The notes under the pieces: model-generated | What the model was told of the DNA's origin: nothing | The model's database searches: none | What the model saw: only the letters and a program-made list of their open reading frames with translations | DNA from: Jannaschia pagri | GTDB taxonomy: Bacteria > Pseudomonadota > Alphaproteobacteria > Rhodobacterales > Rhodobacteraceae | Direction: 5' to 3' | DNA length: 64,000 nucleotides | NCBI RefSeq assembly: GCF_019655435.1 | Contig: NZ_BPFH01000004.1 | Location: 124,001 to 188,000, forward strand | Part shown: positions 32,762 through 42,350 of the stretch, one piece after another | How the letters are laid out: the number at the start of each line of letters is the position of its first letter | Position numbering within the stretch: position 1 is the stretch's first letter | Position numbers and translations under genes: made by a program

Positions 32762-34174
32762 TTGGCGCCGATACTCTACTGGATGCGCCGAGATTTACGG
32801 CTCTCCGACAATCCCGCGCTGACCTGGGTCGTCCAACAGGGGCGGCCCGTGATCCCGGTCTTCTGTCTCGACGAGGTCGTGGAGACCTGGGGCGCGGCGC
32901 CGAAATGGCGGCTCGGTCTGGGGTTGGACGTGCTGCGGGGCAGCTTGGAGGACGCCGGCGCCCGTCTTATCCTGCGGCGGGGGCAGGCCTTAGACGTGCT
33001 GCGCACGCTGATCGAAGAGACGGGCGCCGATACCGTGGTCTGGAACCGGCTGTACGTTGCCGATGAGCGCACCCGGGATACCGCAGTTAAGGAAGCTCTG
33101 CGCTCAGACGGTCTGACGGCCCGCAGTTTCGCTGGCCACGTCCTGTTCGAGCCCTGGACTGTCGAGACTGGGTCCGGCGGGTACTACAAAGTCTACACTC
33201 CTTTCTGGAAAGCCGTGCGAGACCGAGACCCCGGCGCCCCTGAACCCGCGCCCAAAGAGTTCGCCGCGCCGGAGGTTTGGCCCCAGAGTGAAGCGCTAGA
33301 CGATTGGGATCTGGGGCGGGCCATGTCACGGGGCGCCGCCGTCGTGGCCCCCTATGCCCGCGTTGGCAGTGCCGCCGCCGAGGGGCGGTTGGGACATTTC
33401 ATGGCCCATGGCGTCGCAGACTACGACAGCGGGCGGGATAAGCTGGCCGAGGATGGGACCAGCGGCCTGTCCGAAAACCTAACGCTGGGCGAAATTGGTA
33501 TCCGCACCTGTTGGGCGGCTGGGCAACGGGCGATGGCAGACGGCAAACCGGGGGCGGAGACGTTCCTGAAGGAGTTGGTCTGGCGCGACTTCGCCCACCA
33601 CCTGGCCTATCACACGCCGCATTTGACGTCCGAGAATTGGCGCTCGGAGTGGGATGCCTTCCCCTGGTCCGACGACAATGATCTGGCCGAAGCCTGGCGG
33701 AGGGGCCGAACGGGGGTCGAAGTCGTCGATGCTGGCATGCGAGAGATGTATGTGACGGGTCGGATGCACAATCGTGCGCGGATGCTGGTGGCGAGCTATC
33801 TGACCAAGCACCTGATGACCCATTGGAAGGTCGGCGCGGATTGGTTCGCGGACTGTCTGATTGATTGGGATCCCGCGTCAAACGCCATGGGATGGCAATG
33901 GGCGGCGGGGTCTGGCCCCGATGCGTCTCCGTTCTTTCGGATCTTCAACCCTGACACCCAGGCCGAGAAGTTTGACCCGCGCGGCACCTACCGTCGCCGG
34001 TGGTTGGCCGAGGGACAGGCAAAGCCCAAGGAGACGGCGGACGCCTTTTTCGAGGCAATCCCAGAGAGTTGGGGGCTGACGCCCGGGCAGGGCTATCCCG
34101 CACCTATCGTCGACTTGAAGGAAGGTCGGGACCGGGCGTTGGCGGCGTATAAGCAACGGGACACGGGCCAATAG
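32762..34174 (+). CDS. phrB: Deoxyribodipyrimidine photolyase
   Basis: 470 aa in the normal order: the antenna-binding Rossmann-like domain (about 1-140, ILYWMRRDLRLSDN) and then the FAD-binding helical domain (about 190-465: FLKELVWRDFAHHLAYH, GMREMYVTGRMHNRARM, DCLIDWDPASNAMGWQW, ASPFFRIFNP). It should repair cyclobutane pyrimidine dimers with blue light. I choose TTG 32762 because GGAGGG lies five bases before it and the homology begins there; GTG 32747 is an alternative. It follows acuI by about 80 bases and may be a separate transcription unit. Compare the permuted relative at 581-1837. Confidence 0.93.
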   Translation: MAPILYWMRRDLRLSDNPALTWVVQQGRPVIPVFCLDEVVETWGAAPKWRLGLGLDVLRGSLEDAGARLILRRGQALDVLRTLIEETGADTVVWNRLYVADERTRDTAVKEALRSDGLTARSFAGHVLFEPWTVETGSGGYYKVYTPFWKAVRDRDPGAPEPAPKEFAAPEVWPQSEALDDWDLGRAMSRGAAVVAPYARVGSAAAEGRLGHFMAHGVADYDSGRDKLAEDGTSGLSENLTLGEIGIRTCWAAGQRAMADGKPGAETFLKELVWRDFAHHLAYHTPHLTSENWRSEWDAFPWSDDNDLAEAWRRGRTGVEVVDAGMREMYVTGRMHNRARMLVASYLTKHLMTHWKVGADWFADCLIDWDPASNAMGWQWAAGSGPDASPFFRIFNPDTQAEKFDPRGTYRRRWLAEGQAKPKETADAFFEAIPESWGLTPGQGYPAPIVDLKEGRDRALAAYKQRDTGQ

Positions 34175-34239
34175 GCAAGGATGACTTGCCCCGGGGGGAA
34201 CGGGGTGGTTTCGTGTACAAACAAGGATTTGGGGGACAG

Positions 34240-35451
34240 ATGGACGTCATCACAACGCCGCACGGGCAGGCGAACCTGCCGCGGTACTTCGGAGCCGCGT
34301 GGCAGATGCTGGAACAGATCCGCTCCGGCCGGATGGATGTCGTGCTGCCCGATGGCCGCCGGTTCCGCCACGAGGGCCCGGAGCCCGGTCCCGTGGGCGA
34401 AATCACGGTTCACGACCCTAATGTCTTTGCCCGGCTGATCCGTGAAGGGGATCTGGGCTTCACCGATGCTTACCTGGAGGGCCAGTGGAGCACGCCGGAC
34501 CTGATGGCCTTGTTCGACCTGATCAACAAGGAAGGCGACAGCCTGATCCAGCAACAGCCGGGGCTGGCCTTCCTGCGGGCCTGCGAGAAACTTCGCTTTT
34601 GGTTGCAGCGGAACACGAAGGCTCAGGCCAAGAAGAACATCTCCGCCCATTACGATTTGGGGAATGATTTCTATGGGTTGTGGCTGGACGATACCATGAC
34701 TTATTCGGCTGGGATCTTTGATACCGGACAGGAAAGCCTGGAGACGGCGCAAATGTCCAAATACGCCTCCATCGTGGATCGGATGGATGTGGCCCCCGGT
34801 GACCACGTGCTGGAGATCGGCTGCGGATGGGGCGGTTTTGCTGAATACGCCGCGAAGGAGCGTGGGCTGCGTGTCACGTGCCTGACGCTCAGCCGGGAGC
34901 AGTTGAAGTTCGCCCAGGACCGCATTGATCGGCTTGGCCTTTCCGACCGCGTTGATTTCAAATTGCAGGACTACCGAGACGAGCGCGGCACCTATGATGG
35001 CATCGCCTCCATCGAGATGTTCGAGGCGGTCGGGCAGCGGTACTGGCCGTCCTACTTCAACACGTTGCGCGACAGGTTACGGCCCGGGCGACAGGCCTCG
35101 TTGCAGATTATCACCGTTCCCGACCGGCGCTGGCAGGTCTACATCGGCTCCATCGACTTCATTCAGAAGTACATCTTCCCGGGCGGCTTTCTACCCGCAC
35201 CCTTCCGACTGTCGGAGGAGATCCAGCGCGCGGGATTGGAAGAGGGGTCCTCCATCTCAATCGCGAAGGGATACAGCCTAACCCTGCGCCGTTGGTTCGA
35301 CCGCTTCAACGACCAATGGGACGAGGTCGCGGCCCTGGGGTTCGATGACCGTTTCCGGCGCATGTGGAATACCTACCTGACCTCTTGCGCGGGGGCCTTC
35401 GAATACGGCAATTGCGACGTGATACAGATGATCGTTCGAAAGCCCGCGTAA
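34240..35451 (+). CDS. cfa: Cyclopropane-fatty-acyl-phospholipid synthase family methyltransferase
   Basis: 403 aa. An N-terminal region (LPRYFGAAWQML..., FARLIREGDLGFTDAYLEGQW) is followed by the SAM-dependent methyltransferase core with AHYDLGNDFYGLWLDD, MTYSAGIF and the SAM motif LEIGCGWGGFAEY. It should modify unsaturated acyl chains in membrane phospholipids. The start ATG 34240 follows GGGGGAC; a longer frame from 34186 lacks homology. Its stop lies two bases from trgA. It acts at the inner face of the membrane. Confidence 0.9.
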   Translation: MDVITTPHGQANLPRYFGAAWQMLEQIRSGRMDVVLPDGRRFRHEGPEPGPVGEITVHDPNVFARLIREGDLGFTDAYLEGQWSTPDLMALFDLINKEGDSLIQQQPGLAFLRACEKLRFWLQRNTKAQAKKNISAHYDLGNDFYGLWLDDTMTYSAGIFDTGQESLETAQMSKYASIVDRMDVAPGDHVLEIGCGWGGFAEYAAKERGLRVTCLTLSREQLKFAQDRIDRLGLSDRVDFKLQDYRDERGTYDGIASIEMFEAVGQRYWPSYFNTLRDRLRPGRQASLQIITVPDRRWQVYIGSIDFIQKYIFPGGFLPAPFRLSEEIQRAGLEEGSSISIAKGYSLTLRRWFDRFNDQWDEVAALGFDDRFRRMWNTYLTSCAGAFEYGNCDVIQMIVRKPA

Positions 35452-35452
35452 C

Positions 35453-35914
35453 ATGCCCACACCCGCCAAGCTCGTCTGCGCCGTCCTCTTTGCGGCCCTG
35501 TCCTGGTGGGTGGCCGACACCATCGTTCGAGAGACCTTGCCCGAGGGCGTCCGCGTCGGTCGGTTCCGCGAATGGGTGGGCCTGGCGGGCGTGTTCATCG
35601 GCTGGAAGCTGATCGGCAAGACCTGCTCGGGCCCGCTGAACAAAGGCACCACGATCACCGTTGCGATCACGGCGGGCTTGGCGGGGGCGCTGGTGCTAAC
35701 CGTTGGCGGGCTGCTTATGAACAGTTTTGTCACCATGATCGGCGAGTCCCTTGACCGGACCTATACCGAGGTGGGGCAAGCCGCGACGGCCTGGATGCAG
35801 TTTCTGTGGAAGGATGCGCAGACCGTCGCCAACCCGCTGGTCCTTGGGACGCTGTATGGCGGCGGGGCGCTCGTGGGGCTGATCGGTGGGATTACCGGGC
35901 GCATCACGCGATGA
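35453..35914 (+). CDS. trgA: TrgA family membrane protein
   Basis: 153 aa with three to four membrane segments (about 6-24, 43-60, 66-91 and 129-147). The WVADTIVRETLPEGVRVG segment and the overall layout match TrgA, a tellurite-resistance protein first described from Rhodobacter sphaeroides. It overlaps trgB by four bases (ATGA). The cfa gene ends just before it. The biochemical role in tellurite resistance is not understood; the assignment rests on sequence pattern and on the trgA-trgB-cysK neighbourhood. Confidence 0.85.
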   Translation: MPTPAKLVCAVLFAALSWWVADTIVRETLPEGVRVGRFREWVGLAGVFIGWKLIGKTCSGPLNKGTTITVAITAGLAGALVLTVGGLLMNSFVTMIGESLDRTYTEVGQAATAWMQFLWKDAQTVANPLVLGTLYGGGALVGLIGGITGRITR

Positions 35915-37032
35915 GTCGCTTGTTTCTGTTTGGCACCCTGCGGTGGGCGGAGCTGCGCCGCGCGGTGGCCGGTGAGGACATCGCCGTGCGGCCCGCCACT
36001 CTCGATGGTTGGCATGTGGAGCGCGCAGTGGCGGGCGATTGGCCTGTTCTGGTGCCAGGCGGTCAGGTGCAGGGCGTCGTAACAGATGAACTCACCCCTG
36101 ACGCGCGGGACCGTCTGGATTGGTATGAGGTTGCCTTCGGCTATGGCGTGGAGCCTGTGGACCTTACCGCCGATGGCGTGTCGATCCGCGCGGACGTCTA
36201 TCGCGAGACCAGCGGCGCGGGCGGGACCGGAGCAGCTTGGGACCTGGACGCCTGGATTGATGCGCACGGGGAGCGGACGGTGATCGCTTCGGCGGAAGTG
36301 CTGCGCGCCAAGGGCCGGTTGTCGCCTGACGAGGTGCAGGCCATGCGCCCCGTGATCCACGCCCGCGCCCACGGCGTGGTTATGGGCCGCGCCACCAAGA
36401 GACCTGTGACCATCGGCGGCGGCCCCGACGCCAAGGACATTGCCGTGCGGCAGATCCGATATCCTTACGACGGATTTCACAGGGTCGAAGAGTGGGTGCT
36501 GGACCATCCGCGCTATGACGGGCGCCGCAGCGGCGACATTCAGCGGGCCATCAGCCACGTGACGAATGCCGCGACGGTTTTGCCATATGATCCGGTCCGC
36601 GACCGTGTCTTGGTGGTGGAGCAGATCCGCGTGGGCGCCATCGCCAAGGACGATCCACACCCTTGGATCCTAGAACCGGTGGCCGGTTTGATCGACGCGG
36701 GCGAAACGCCGGAGAGCACGGCCCTGCGCGAATGCGCGGAAGAGGCGGGATTGACCGTCACGGCGGACGATCTGCATTTCGTGGCGCGCTATTATCCCAG
36801 CCCGGGGGGCTTGGCCCAGGTGCTGCATTCCTATGTGGCCTTAGCGGATTTGCCCGATGGGGCGGGGGGGCTGCACGGGCTGGAGGATGAGGCCGAGGAC
36901 ATTGCGGCACATCTTCTGTCGCTCGATGATTTGCTGGCGATGATCCCCACCGGAGAAGCTGCAAATGCGCCTTTGATCCTCAGCGCACAGTGGCTTGCGC
37001 TCCATCGGGATCGGTTGCGGTTGAACGGGTGA
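35911..37032 (+). CDS. trgB: TrgB: gamma-glutamylcyclotransferase-like and NUDIX domain protein
   Basis: 373 aa. Residues 1-130 resemble a GGCT/AIG2-like domain (LFLFGTLRW at the start). Residues about 170-370 form a NUDIX hydrolase of the ADP-ribose pyrophosphatase type: the nudix box is GLIDAGETPESTALRECAEEAG, split here as GLIDAGETPE and ALRECAEEAG, followed by the helix-capping Gly. It probably hydrolyses nucleoside diphosphate sugars such as ADP-ribose. It is coupled to trgA and lies 44 bases before cysK, the same arrangement as in Rhodobacter. Confidence 0.88.
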   Translation: MSRLFLFGTLRWAELRRAVAGEDIAVRPATLDGWHVERAVAGDWPVLVPGGQVQGVVTDELTPDARDRLDWYEVAFGYGVEPVDLTADGVSIRADVYRETSGAGGTGAAWDLDAWIDAHGERTVIASAEVLRAKGRLSPDEVQAMRPVIHARAHGVVMGRATKRPVTIGGGPDAKDIAVRQIRYPYDGFHRVEEWVLDHPRYDGRRSGDIQRAISHVTNAATVLPYDPVRDRVLVVEQIRVGAIAKDDPHPWILEPVAGLIDAGETPESTALRECAEEAGLTVTADDLHFVARYYPSPGGLAQVLHSYVALADLPDGAGGLHGLEDEAEDIAAHLLSLDDLLAMIPTGEAANAPLILSAQWLALHRDRLRLNG

Positions 37033-37076
37033 CGGGGGGCGTCTAGACCCATGGGGCTGACGACGGAGGGGCGCCC

Positions 37077-38105
37077 ATGACGATCCATAAGAATCTGGCG
37101 GATGCCATCGGCAATACGCCCCTGATCCGGCTCAATAAGGTGTCGGACGAGACCGGGTGCGAGATCCTTGGCAAGGCCGAGTTTCTGAACCCAGGTCAGT
37201 CGGTGAAGGACCGCGCCGCGCTCTATATGATCCGCGACGCTGTTGCGCGGGGCGATCTGAAACCGGGCGGCACCATTGTTGAGGGCACGGCCGGGAACAC
37301 GGGCATCGGCCTTGCGCTGGTGGGCGCCTCCATGGGGTTCAAGACGGTCATCGTCATCCCAGAGACCCAGAGCCAGGAAAAGAAGGACATGCTGCGCTTG
37401 GCGGGGGCAGACCTCATCGAGGTTCCAGCGAAGCCGTATCGGGATCCGAACAACTACGTGAAGTATTCGGGCCGCTTGGCCGCGAGACTGGCCGAAACCG
37501 AACCCAATGGCGCGATTTGGGCCAATCAGTTCGACAACGTGGCCAACCGACAGGCCCATATCGAGATGACCGGCCCCGAAATCTGGGAGCAGACGGGCGG
37601 TAAGGTTGACGGCTTCATCTGTGCTGCCGGATCGGGGGGCACCGTGGCTGGCGTGGCCGCAGCGCTCCAGCCGAAGGGCGTGAAGGTTGGTCTTGTGGAT
37701 CCCATGGGCGCCGCGCTCTATTCCTTCTACACGGAGGGTGAGTTGAAATCCGAAGGCGGGTCGATCTCTGAGGGGATCGGCCAAGGTCGGATTACCGCGA
37801 ATCTGGAGGGATTTGCCCCAGATTTCGTCTGTCAGGTCCCCGATGGGGAGGCGCTGCCCATCGTGTTCGATCTGCTGCAAGACGAGGGGCTGTGCATGGG
37901 CGGCTCGACCGGGGTGAACATCGGGGGCGCTGTCAAGATGGCGCGCGACATGGGGCCGGGCCATACCATCGTGACCATCCTCTGCGACTATGGCACGCGG
38001 TATCAGTCCAAACTCTATAACCCGGCGTTCCTGCGTGAGAAGGGCTTGCCCGTTCCCGGATGGTTGGACGGACCAGGGCGAGAGGTTCCGCAGGTTTTCG
38101 AGTGA
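37077..38105 (+). CDS. cysK: Cysteine synthase A
   Basis: 342 aa PLP enzyme that makes cysteine from O-acetylserine and sulfide. The PLP lysine is K44 in NPGQSVKDRA. The substrate loop EGTAGNTGIGLAL and the PLP phosphate-binding GSGGTVAGVA are present. The sequence TAGNTG in place of the more common TSGNTG is noted. It is downstream of trgA-trgB and its stop overlaps the start of the DUF3772/MscS gene (TGATG). The link with tellurite genes may reflect the thiol demand of tellurite detoxification. Confidence 0.93.
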   Translation: MTIHKNLADAIGNTPLIRLNKVSDETGCEILGKAEFLNPGQSVKDRAALYMIRDAVARGDLKPGGTIVEGTAGNTGIGLALVGASMGFKTVIVIPETQSQEKKDMLRLAGADLIEVPAKPYRDPNNYVKYSGRLAARLAETEPNGAIWANQFDNVANRQAHIEMTGPEIWEQTGGKVDGFICAAGSGGTVAGVAAALQPKGVKVGLVDPMGAALYSFYTEGELKSEGGSISEGIGQGRITANLEGFAPDFVCQVPDGEALPIVFDLLQDEGLCMGGSTGVNIGGAVKMARDMGPGHTIVTILCDYGTRYQSKLYNPAFLREKGLPVPGWLDGPGREVPQVFE

Positions 38106-40522
38106 TGCTGCGCTTACTTCTAAGCCTGGCGCTGGTCTGTGCGCTGGCCACGCCCCTGCGCGCACAGTCCGAGGCTGTGCCGCCCGAATGGACGGTCGTT
38201 TCCGAACGCGCCGTTTCCCTGCTGCAATCCGAGACGGTGTCAGACGCCGCGCTTGATCGGCTGCGTGCGCAATTGGTCGACTGGCGCGCCCAGTTCGACG
38301 AGGCGCGGACGGCCAACTCCGGACGGATCGCCACCGTTCGGGCAGAGATCGACGCCCTTGGTCCAGCCCCTGCAGAAGGGGAATCCGAGCCTGAGGATGT
38401 TGCCAGTCGCCGGGCTGAGTTGCGGGAACAGCTTGAAACGCTGCTGGCGCCCGTGCGCGCGGCGGAGGTTGCCTATAACTCGGTAAACGGCCTGATCGCC
38501 GAGACGGACACCGTTATCGAAGGTCGGCGCGCCGCCGCGCTTTTGTCGCAAGAGACCCCGCCGGTGAACCCGGTGACATGGTGGCCTGCCGTGACGGCGG
38601 CGAGTACGTGGTTCCTCTCCTTAGCCGGACAAATCGCGGCGCCTTTTACCAGCGGTGAGGCGGGTCAAGTCCTGCGGGAGGACGGCCTGCGGATCGGGTT
38701 GCTCTCGACCCTGGCGCTGCTTTTGGTGTTCCGGTCCTATGGGTGGCTCAGCCGTTTGCGGGCGAAGGTCCTGCCCGAGGGGCCAGCCACCCCGTTGGGA
38801 CGGTTGTCCGAGTTGGGTCTGACGTTCCTGCGGATGGTGATGCCCGTCTTGGGCCTGGTTGTGGCTCTGCGTGTGGTCGAGGAACTGGGTGTCGGCGGTG
38901 CCGCTGCGGACGCCATGATGCGAGCGTTGCCCGTCATGGTCGCCTGGCTTTTGGTGTCCCGCTGGCTGGCGGCGCAGGCGTTTCCCGCGCAGGACAACGC
39001 CGTTACCCTGTTTCCTGTTGCGCCGGCAAACCGGTTGGAAGGTCGGTTCCATGCGATCTTGCTGGGCATCATGGCGGCCCTGGCCGTGTTGGTCTACGAG
39101 ATGTCCGACAGTTCCAGGGACGTGGCGCAATCCCGAGCCGTCTTCCATTTCGCCATTTCGGTTGTGGCTGGCCTGACGCTGATCCGTTTGGGCCAATTCC
39201 TGCTGCGCGAAGCCAAGGCAGACGCCGAGGACGGGGATGCCAGTTTCTGGTCTCAGGTCAATCGCCTGGTCGGTCGGGCGCTGATGATCGTGGGGCTGAT
39301 TACGCCGCTGGCCATTGGGGCCGGATACGTGAACCTGGGCCTTGCGATGCTCTGGCCCACGGTGATGTCGATCGCTCTGCTGGTGGGGATCGGCGTGGCC
39401 CAAGCCGTGGTCTTCGATGCCTTTGCCGCCATTACCGGACGGACCGAGACAGCGCGCGACGCCCTTGCCCCGACACTGGTGGGCTTTGCGCTGGCGGTGG
39501 CCTCTCTGCCGCTTTTTGCTCTGGTTTGGGGCGTGCGGCTGCAAACCCTGGGCGAGTGGTGGCAGGCGTTCTTGAACGGGATTGCCATCGGCGAAACACG
39601 GTTGTCGCCGGAAAACTTCCTGACCTTCGTGCTGGTCTTCGTGGCCGGCTACATGGCCACGCGTTTGGTGAAGGGCGTGCTGCGGACCAGCGTTCTGCCC
39701 AAGACCAACTTGGATACAGGCGGCACCAACGCGATCCTGTCGGGAACAGGCTATGTGGGGATCACGCTGGCGGCGCTGCTGGCGATTACCACGGCGGGGA
39801 TCGACCTGTCGGGCCTGGCCATCGTTGCCGGTGCGCTCTCCGTTGGGGTTGGTTTTGGTCTTCAGACGATCGTCCAGAACTTTGTCTCCGGCATCATTCT
39901 GCTGATCGAGCGGCCCATCAAGCTGGGTGACTGGATCAACGTCAATGGTATGGACGGTTTCGTGCGGCAGATCAGCGTGCGCTCCACGCGGATTGAGACC
40001 TTTGACCGCCAGGACGTGATCATTCCGAACGCCGATTTGATCGCGGGGACCGTGACCAATTATACCCTCGGCAATTCCTCCGGTCGGGTTCTTGTGCCCG
40101 TGGGTGTGGCCTACGGCACCGACACCCGGAAGGTGGAGGCGATCCTGCGCGAAATCGTGGAGGCCCATCCCATGGTTGTGCTCAATCCGCCGCCCACCAT
40201 CACGATGGAGGGGTTCGGCGCCGACAGTTTGGATTTCATGATCCGGGCGGTTTTGCGGGACGTCCTGTGGAAAGTCACCGTGAAGTCCGACATCAACCAT
40301 GAGATCGCCAAACGCTTCCAAGAGGAAGGCATCGAAATACCCTTTGCCCAACGGGACGTCTGGTTGCGCAACCCGGAGACTTTGCAGACGCGCGCGCCCA
40401 GGACCGCGGCTGCGTCAGACCAGAGTGCGCCGCCCGCCGATGACGTGTCGGATGATGGACCGTGGCAAGACGAGGTGGCCTCCGATCCGGAGACCGCCGA
40501 TCCCGAGCAGGAGACGACATGA
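38105..40522 (+). CDS. DUF3772-containing mechanosensitive channel (MscS family)
   Basis: 805 aa. A signal peptide (MLRLLLSLALVCALATPLRAQ) leads into a periplasmic helical domain that matches DUF3772 (about 25-170), followed by about ten membrane segments (175-600). The MscS core is GLAIVAGALSVGVGFGLQTIVQNFVSGIILL (cited here only in part: SVGVGFGLQTIVQNF), then the beta domain (LGDWINVNGMDGFVRQ, RSTRIETFD) and a cytoplasmic C-terminal domain ending in an acidic tail. It should open under membrane tension to release solutes. The start overlaps cysK's stop. It is followed by the AlaX-type gene. Confidence 0.9.
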   Translation: MLRLLLSLALVCALATPLRAQSEAVPPEWTVVSERAVSLLQSETVSDAALDRLRAQLVDWRAQFDEARTANSGRIATVRAEIDALGPAPAEGESEPEDVASRRAELREQLETLLAPVRAAEVAYNSVNGLIAETDTVIEGRRAAALLSQETPPVNPVTWWPAVTAASTWFLSLAGQIAAPFTSGEAGQVLREDGLRIGLLSTLALLLVFRSYGWLSRLRAKVLPEGPATPLGRLSELGLTFLRMVMPVLGLVVALRVVEELGVGGAAADAMMRALPVMVAWLLVSRWLAAQAFPAQDNAVTLFPVAPANRLEGRFHAILLGIMAALAVLVYEMSDSSRDVAQSRAVFHFAISVVAGLTLIRLGQFLLREAKADAEDGDASFWSQVNRLVGRALMIVGLITPLAIGAGYVNLGLAMLWPTVMSIALLVGIGVAQAVVFDAFAAITGRTETARDALAPTLVGFALAVASLPLFALVWGVRLQTLGEWWQAFLNGIAIGETRLSPENFLTFVLVFVAGYMATRLVKGVLRTSVLPKTNLDTGGTNAILSGTGYVGITLAALLAITTAGIDLSGLAIVAGALSVGVGFGLQTIVQNFVSGIILLIERPIKLGDWINVNGMDGFVRQISVRSTRIETFDRQDVIIPNADLIAGTVTNYTLGNSSGRVLVPVGVAYGTDTRKVEAILREIVEAHPMVVLNPPPTITMEGFGADSLDFMIRAVLRDVLWKVTVKSDINHEIAKRFQEEGIEIPFAQRDVWLRNPETLQTRAPRTAAASDQSAPPADDVSDDGPWQDEVASDPETADPEQETT

Positions 40523-41244
40523 CGACCGAGGCTTTGTTCCGCACCGAACCCTACCTCAAAACCGCCCGAGCGGAGATCATCGCCCGCACGGAAGAGGGGG
40601 GCGTTGTCGTGGATCGGTCGATCTTTTACCCGCGCGGGGGCGGCCAGCCTGGCGACAGTGGGCGGATCACTTGGGACGGTGGGACGGCGGACATCGCCTC
40701 GACCGTTAAGACACCGGACGGGCAGGGGATCGTCCTGGTCCCGGCGGAACCCGCGCCCATGCCCTACGAGGGCACAGAGATCGAGATGATGATCGATTGG
40801 GACCGGCGGCATCGCTACATGCGGATGCACACGGCGCTGCACCTTCTGTCCGTTGTTGTGCCTCTGCCGGTGACCGGTGGCCAGATCGGGGCCGAGAAGA
40901 GCCGCCTGGATTTCGAGATGCCCGAGGTGATTTACGACAGGGAGTTCCTGCAGGCCAAGATGAACGGCCTGATCGCGGCGGACCATCCCGTGACCGACGA
41001 CCTGATTACCGAGGCGGAGCTGGACGCGAACCCTGGCCTCGTCAAAACCCTCTCGGTACAGCCCCCGCGCGGCGCCGGGACCATCCGCCTTGTGCGGATC
41101 GGCGCAGGCGACACGCCCGTCGATTTACAACCCTGCGGCGGGACCCATGTTGCCTCCACCGCCGAGATCGGGGCCGTGACCGTCGGCAAGATCGAGAATA
41201 AGGGTAAATCGAACCGGCGTATTTCGCTGCTCCTGGAGGGTTAG
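40519..41244 (+). CDS. Alanyl-tRNA editing protein (AlaX type)
   Basis: 241 aa free-standing homologue of the AlaRS editing domain, which removes serine or glycine from mischarged tRNA-Ala. The zinc ligands are visible: His104 and His108 in HTALH, and Cys206 and His210 in CGGTH. The N-terminal FYPRGGGQPGDSG block is the AlaX substrate-recognition loop. Its four-base overlap with the MscS gene (ATGA) indicates co-translation. It lies at the 3' end of the plus-strand run from phrB. Confidence 0.92.
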   Translation: MTTEALFRTEPYLKTARAEIIARTEEGGVVVDRSIFYPRGGGQPGDSGRITWDGGTADIASTVKTPDGQGIVLVPAEPAPMPYEGTEIEMMIDWDRRHRYMRMHTALHLLSVVVPLPVTGGQIGAEKSRLDFEMPEVIYDREFLQAKMNGLIAADHPVTDDLITEAELDANPGLVKTLSVQPPRGAGTIRLVRIGAGDTPVDLQPCGGTHVASTAEIGAVTVGKIENKGKSNRRISLLLEG

Positions 41245-41348
41245 GGCCACCGCAGATTGGCCTCGGTTTGGGCTGTGCCGCTGTCTTGCGCGCGCCGTCG
41301 GGAGTGCGTCCCTCACGGCGACGTGCAATGGCACTGCCAGCGTGCGTA

Positions 41349-42350
41349 TCAAACAGGTCCTACGCAGCCGCGACACCAGACGGCATGGTGGTCCGACAGC
41401 GGTGTGCCGTCGGACGAAGTCGCGTTAATCAGCGCCTTTTCCTCGACGGAAATCCCCCGGGTCGCAAACCAATCGAGCGTCATCTTGCGGGTTGGATGGG
41501 GCGTAATTAGGCTCGGCTGCGTGGTCGGCCCCTCGGGCGTTGCGGACCAGTCGTAGCCCCGTGCCTCCGCCGCCGCAAAGAGCGTCTCGGCCCGCCAATC
41601 GAAGTCGGGCGGCATGTGGTTGCCGGTATTCAGATCGCCGCCCAGAATGACGGGCAGGCCAGGGGAGAATGCGTCGATGGTGTCAAGCAGGCGGTCGAAT
41701 TGCGCGCCCCGGTGGGCGGCATCGGCATTGCTTTCAAGATGGGTCGACACAACGCAGATCGGTCCACTGGCGGTTGGAACCTCTGCCAGCAGCGCCATGC
41801 GCCCGCCGACGCGCGGCTGATCGGGGTCGGACTTGGGACCTACGAACCAATGGCCGTGATCGTCCAACCGCTCCATGGTCAGGCGGGTCGGAGGGGCGGC
41901 CGATAGGATGGCGTTCCCGTGCCATCCGAGCGCGTTGAAATCGTCCGTGCAAAACGGACGCTCCGTCGGGCCACCCAGGGCAAGCTCCTGAAACTCGACC
42001 CCAAAGACGTAGGCCATCCCCATGGCCTGAGCCATCGCTTCGGTCGTGTGCCGTTGGGCGGTGCGGGCCATGCCATTGTCCACCTCTGACAGCAGGACGA
42101 TGTCAGGGGCGTAGGGCGCAAGGTGGGCGGCGCTCACTTCGGGGAAGAGGCAGCGTTCCACGTTCCAGGCCACGACCGAGACAGAGGCGGGCAGCGCATC
42201 GCGCGGTGCGGTCCCATCCACTTCGACGGCGTTCATGGCGGGCAACCCGGCCAAGAGGGCGCGGTGGCTGTCTGCGGTTCTGGGGGCCGCCTCAATCCGG
42301 TGTCGTTGCGCCTGCGTCAATGGGGACAGACGCGCGACCGTGGGCGTCAC
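41349..42350 (-). CDS. Endonuclease/exonuclease/phosphatase (EEP) family protein
   Basis: 333 aa without signal peptide. The EEP fold motifs are [45 protein letters not shown], and the closing SDHHAVW, which supply the metal-binding Asn, Glu, Asp and the two His. The family includes phosphodiesterases acting on DNA, lipids or nucleotides; nothing here fixes the substrate. The ATG overlaps the stop of the Ugp ATP-binding gene in ATGA, so it is part of that operon. A phosphodiester-cleaving step linked to glycerol-phosphate uptake is a plausible inference. Confidence 0.82.
   Translation of the reverse strand: MTPTVARLSPLTQAQRHRIEAAPRTADSHRALLAGLPAMNAVEVDGTAPRDALPASVSVVAWNVERCLFPEVSAAHLAPYAPDIVLLSEVDNGMARTAQRHTTEAMAQAMGMAYVFGVEFQELALGGPTERPFCTDDFNALGWHGNAILSAAPPTRLTMERLDDHGHWFVGPKSDPDQPRVGGRMALLAEVPTASGPICVVSTHLESNADAAHRGAQFDRLLDTIDAFSPGLPVILGGDLNTGNHMPPDFDWRAETLFAAAEARGYDWSATPEGPTTQPSLITPHPTRKMTLDWFATRGISVEEKALINATSSDGTPLSDHHAVWCRGCVGPV

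Noticed and set aside
38621-40351. 576-codon frame antisense to the MscS-family gene
   Set aside because: Very rich in Gln, His and Gly with no family pattern; a shadow of the channel gene.
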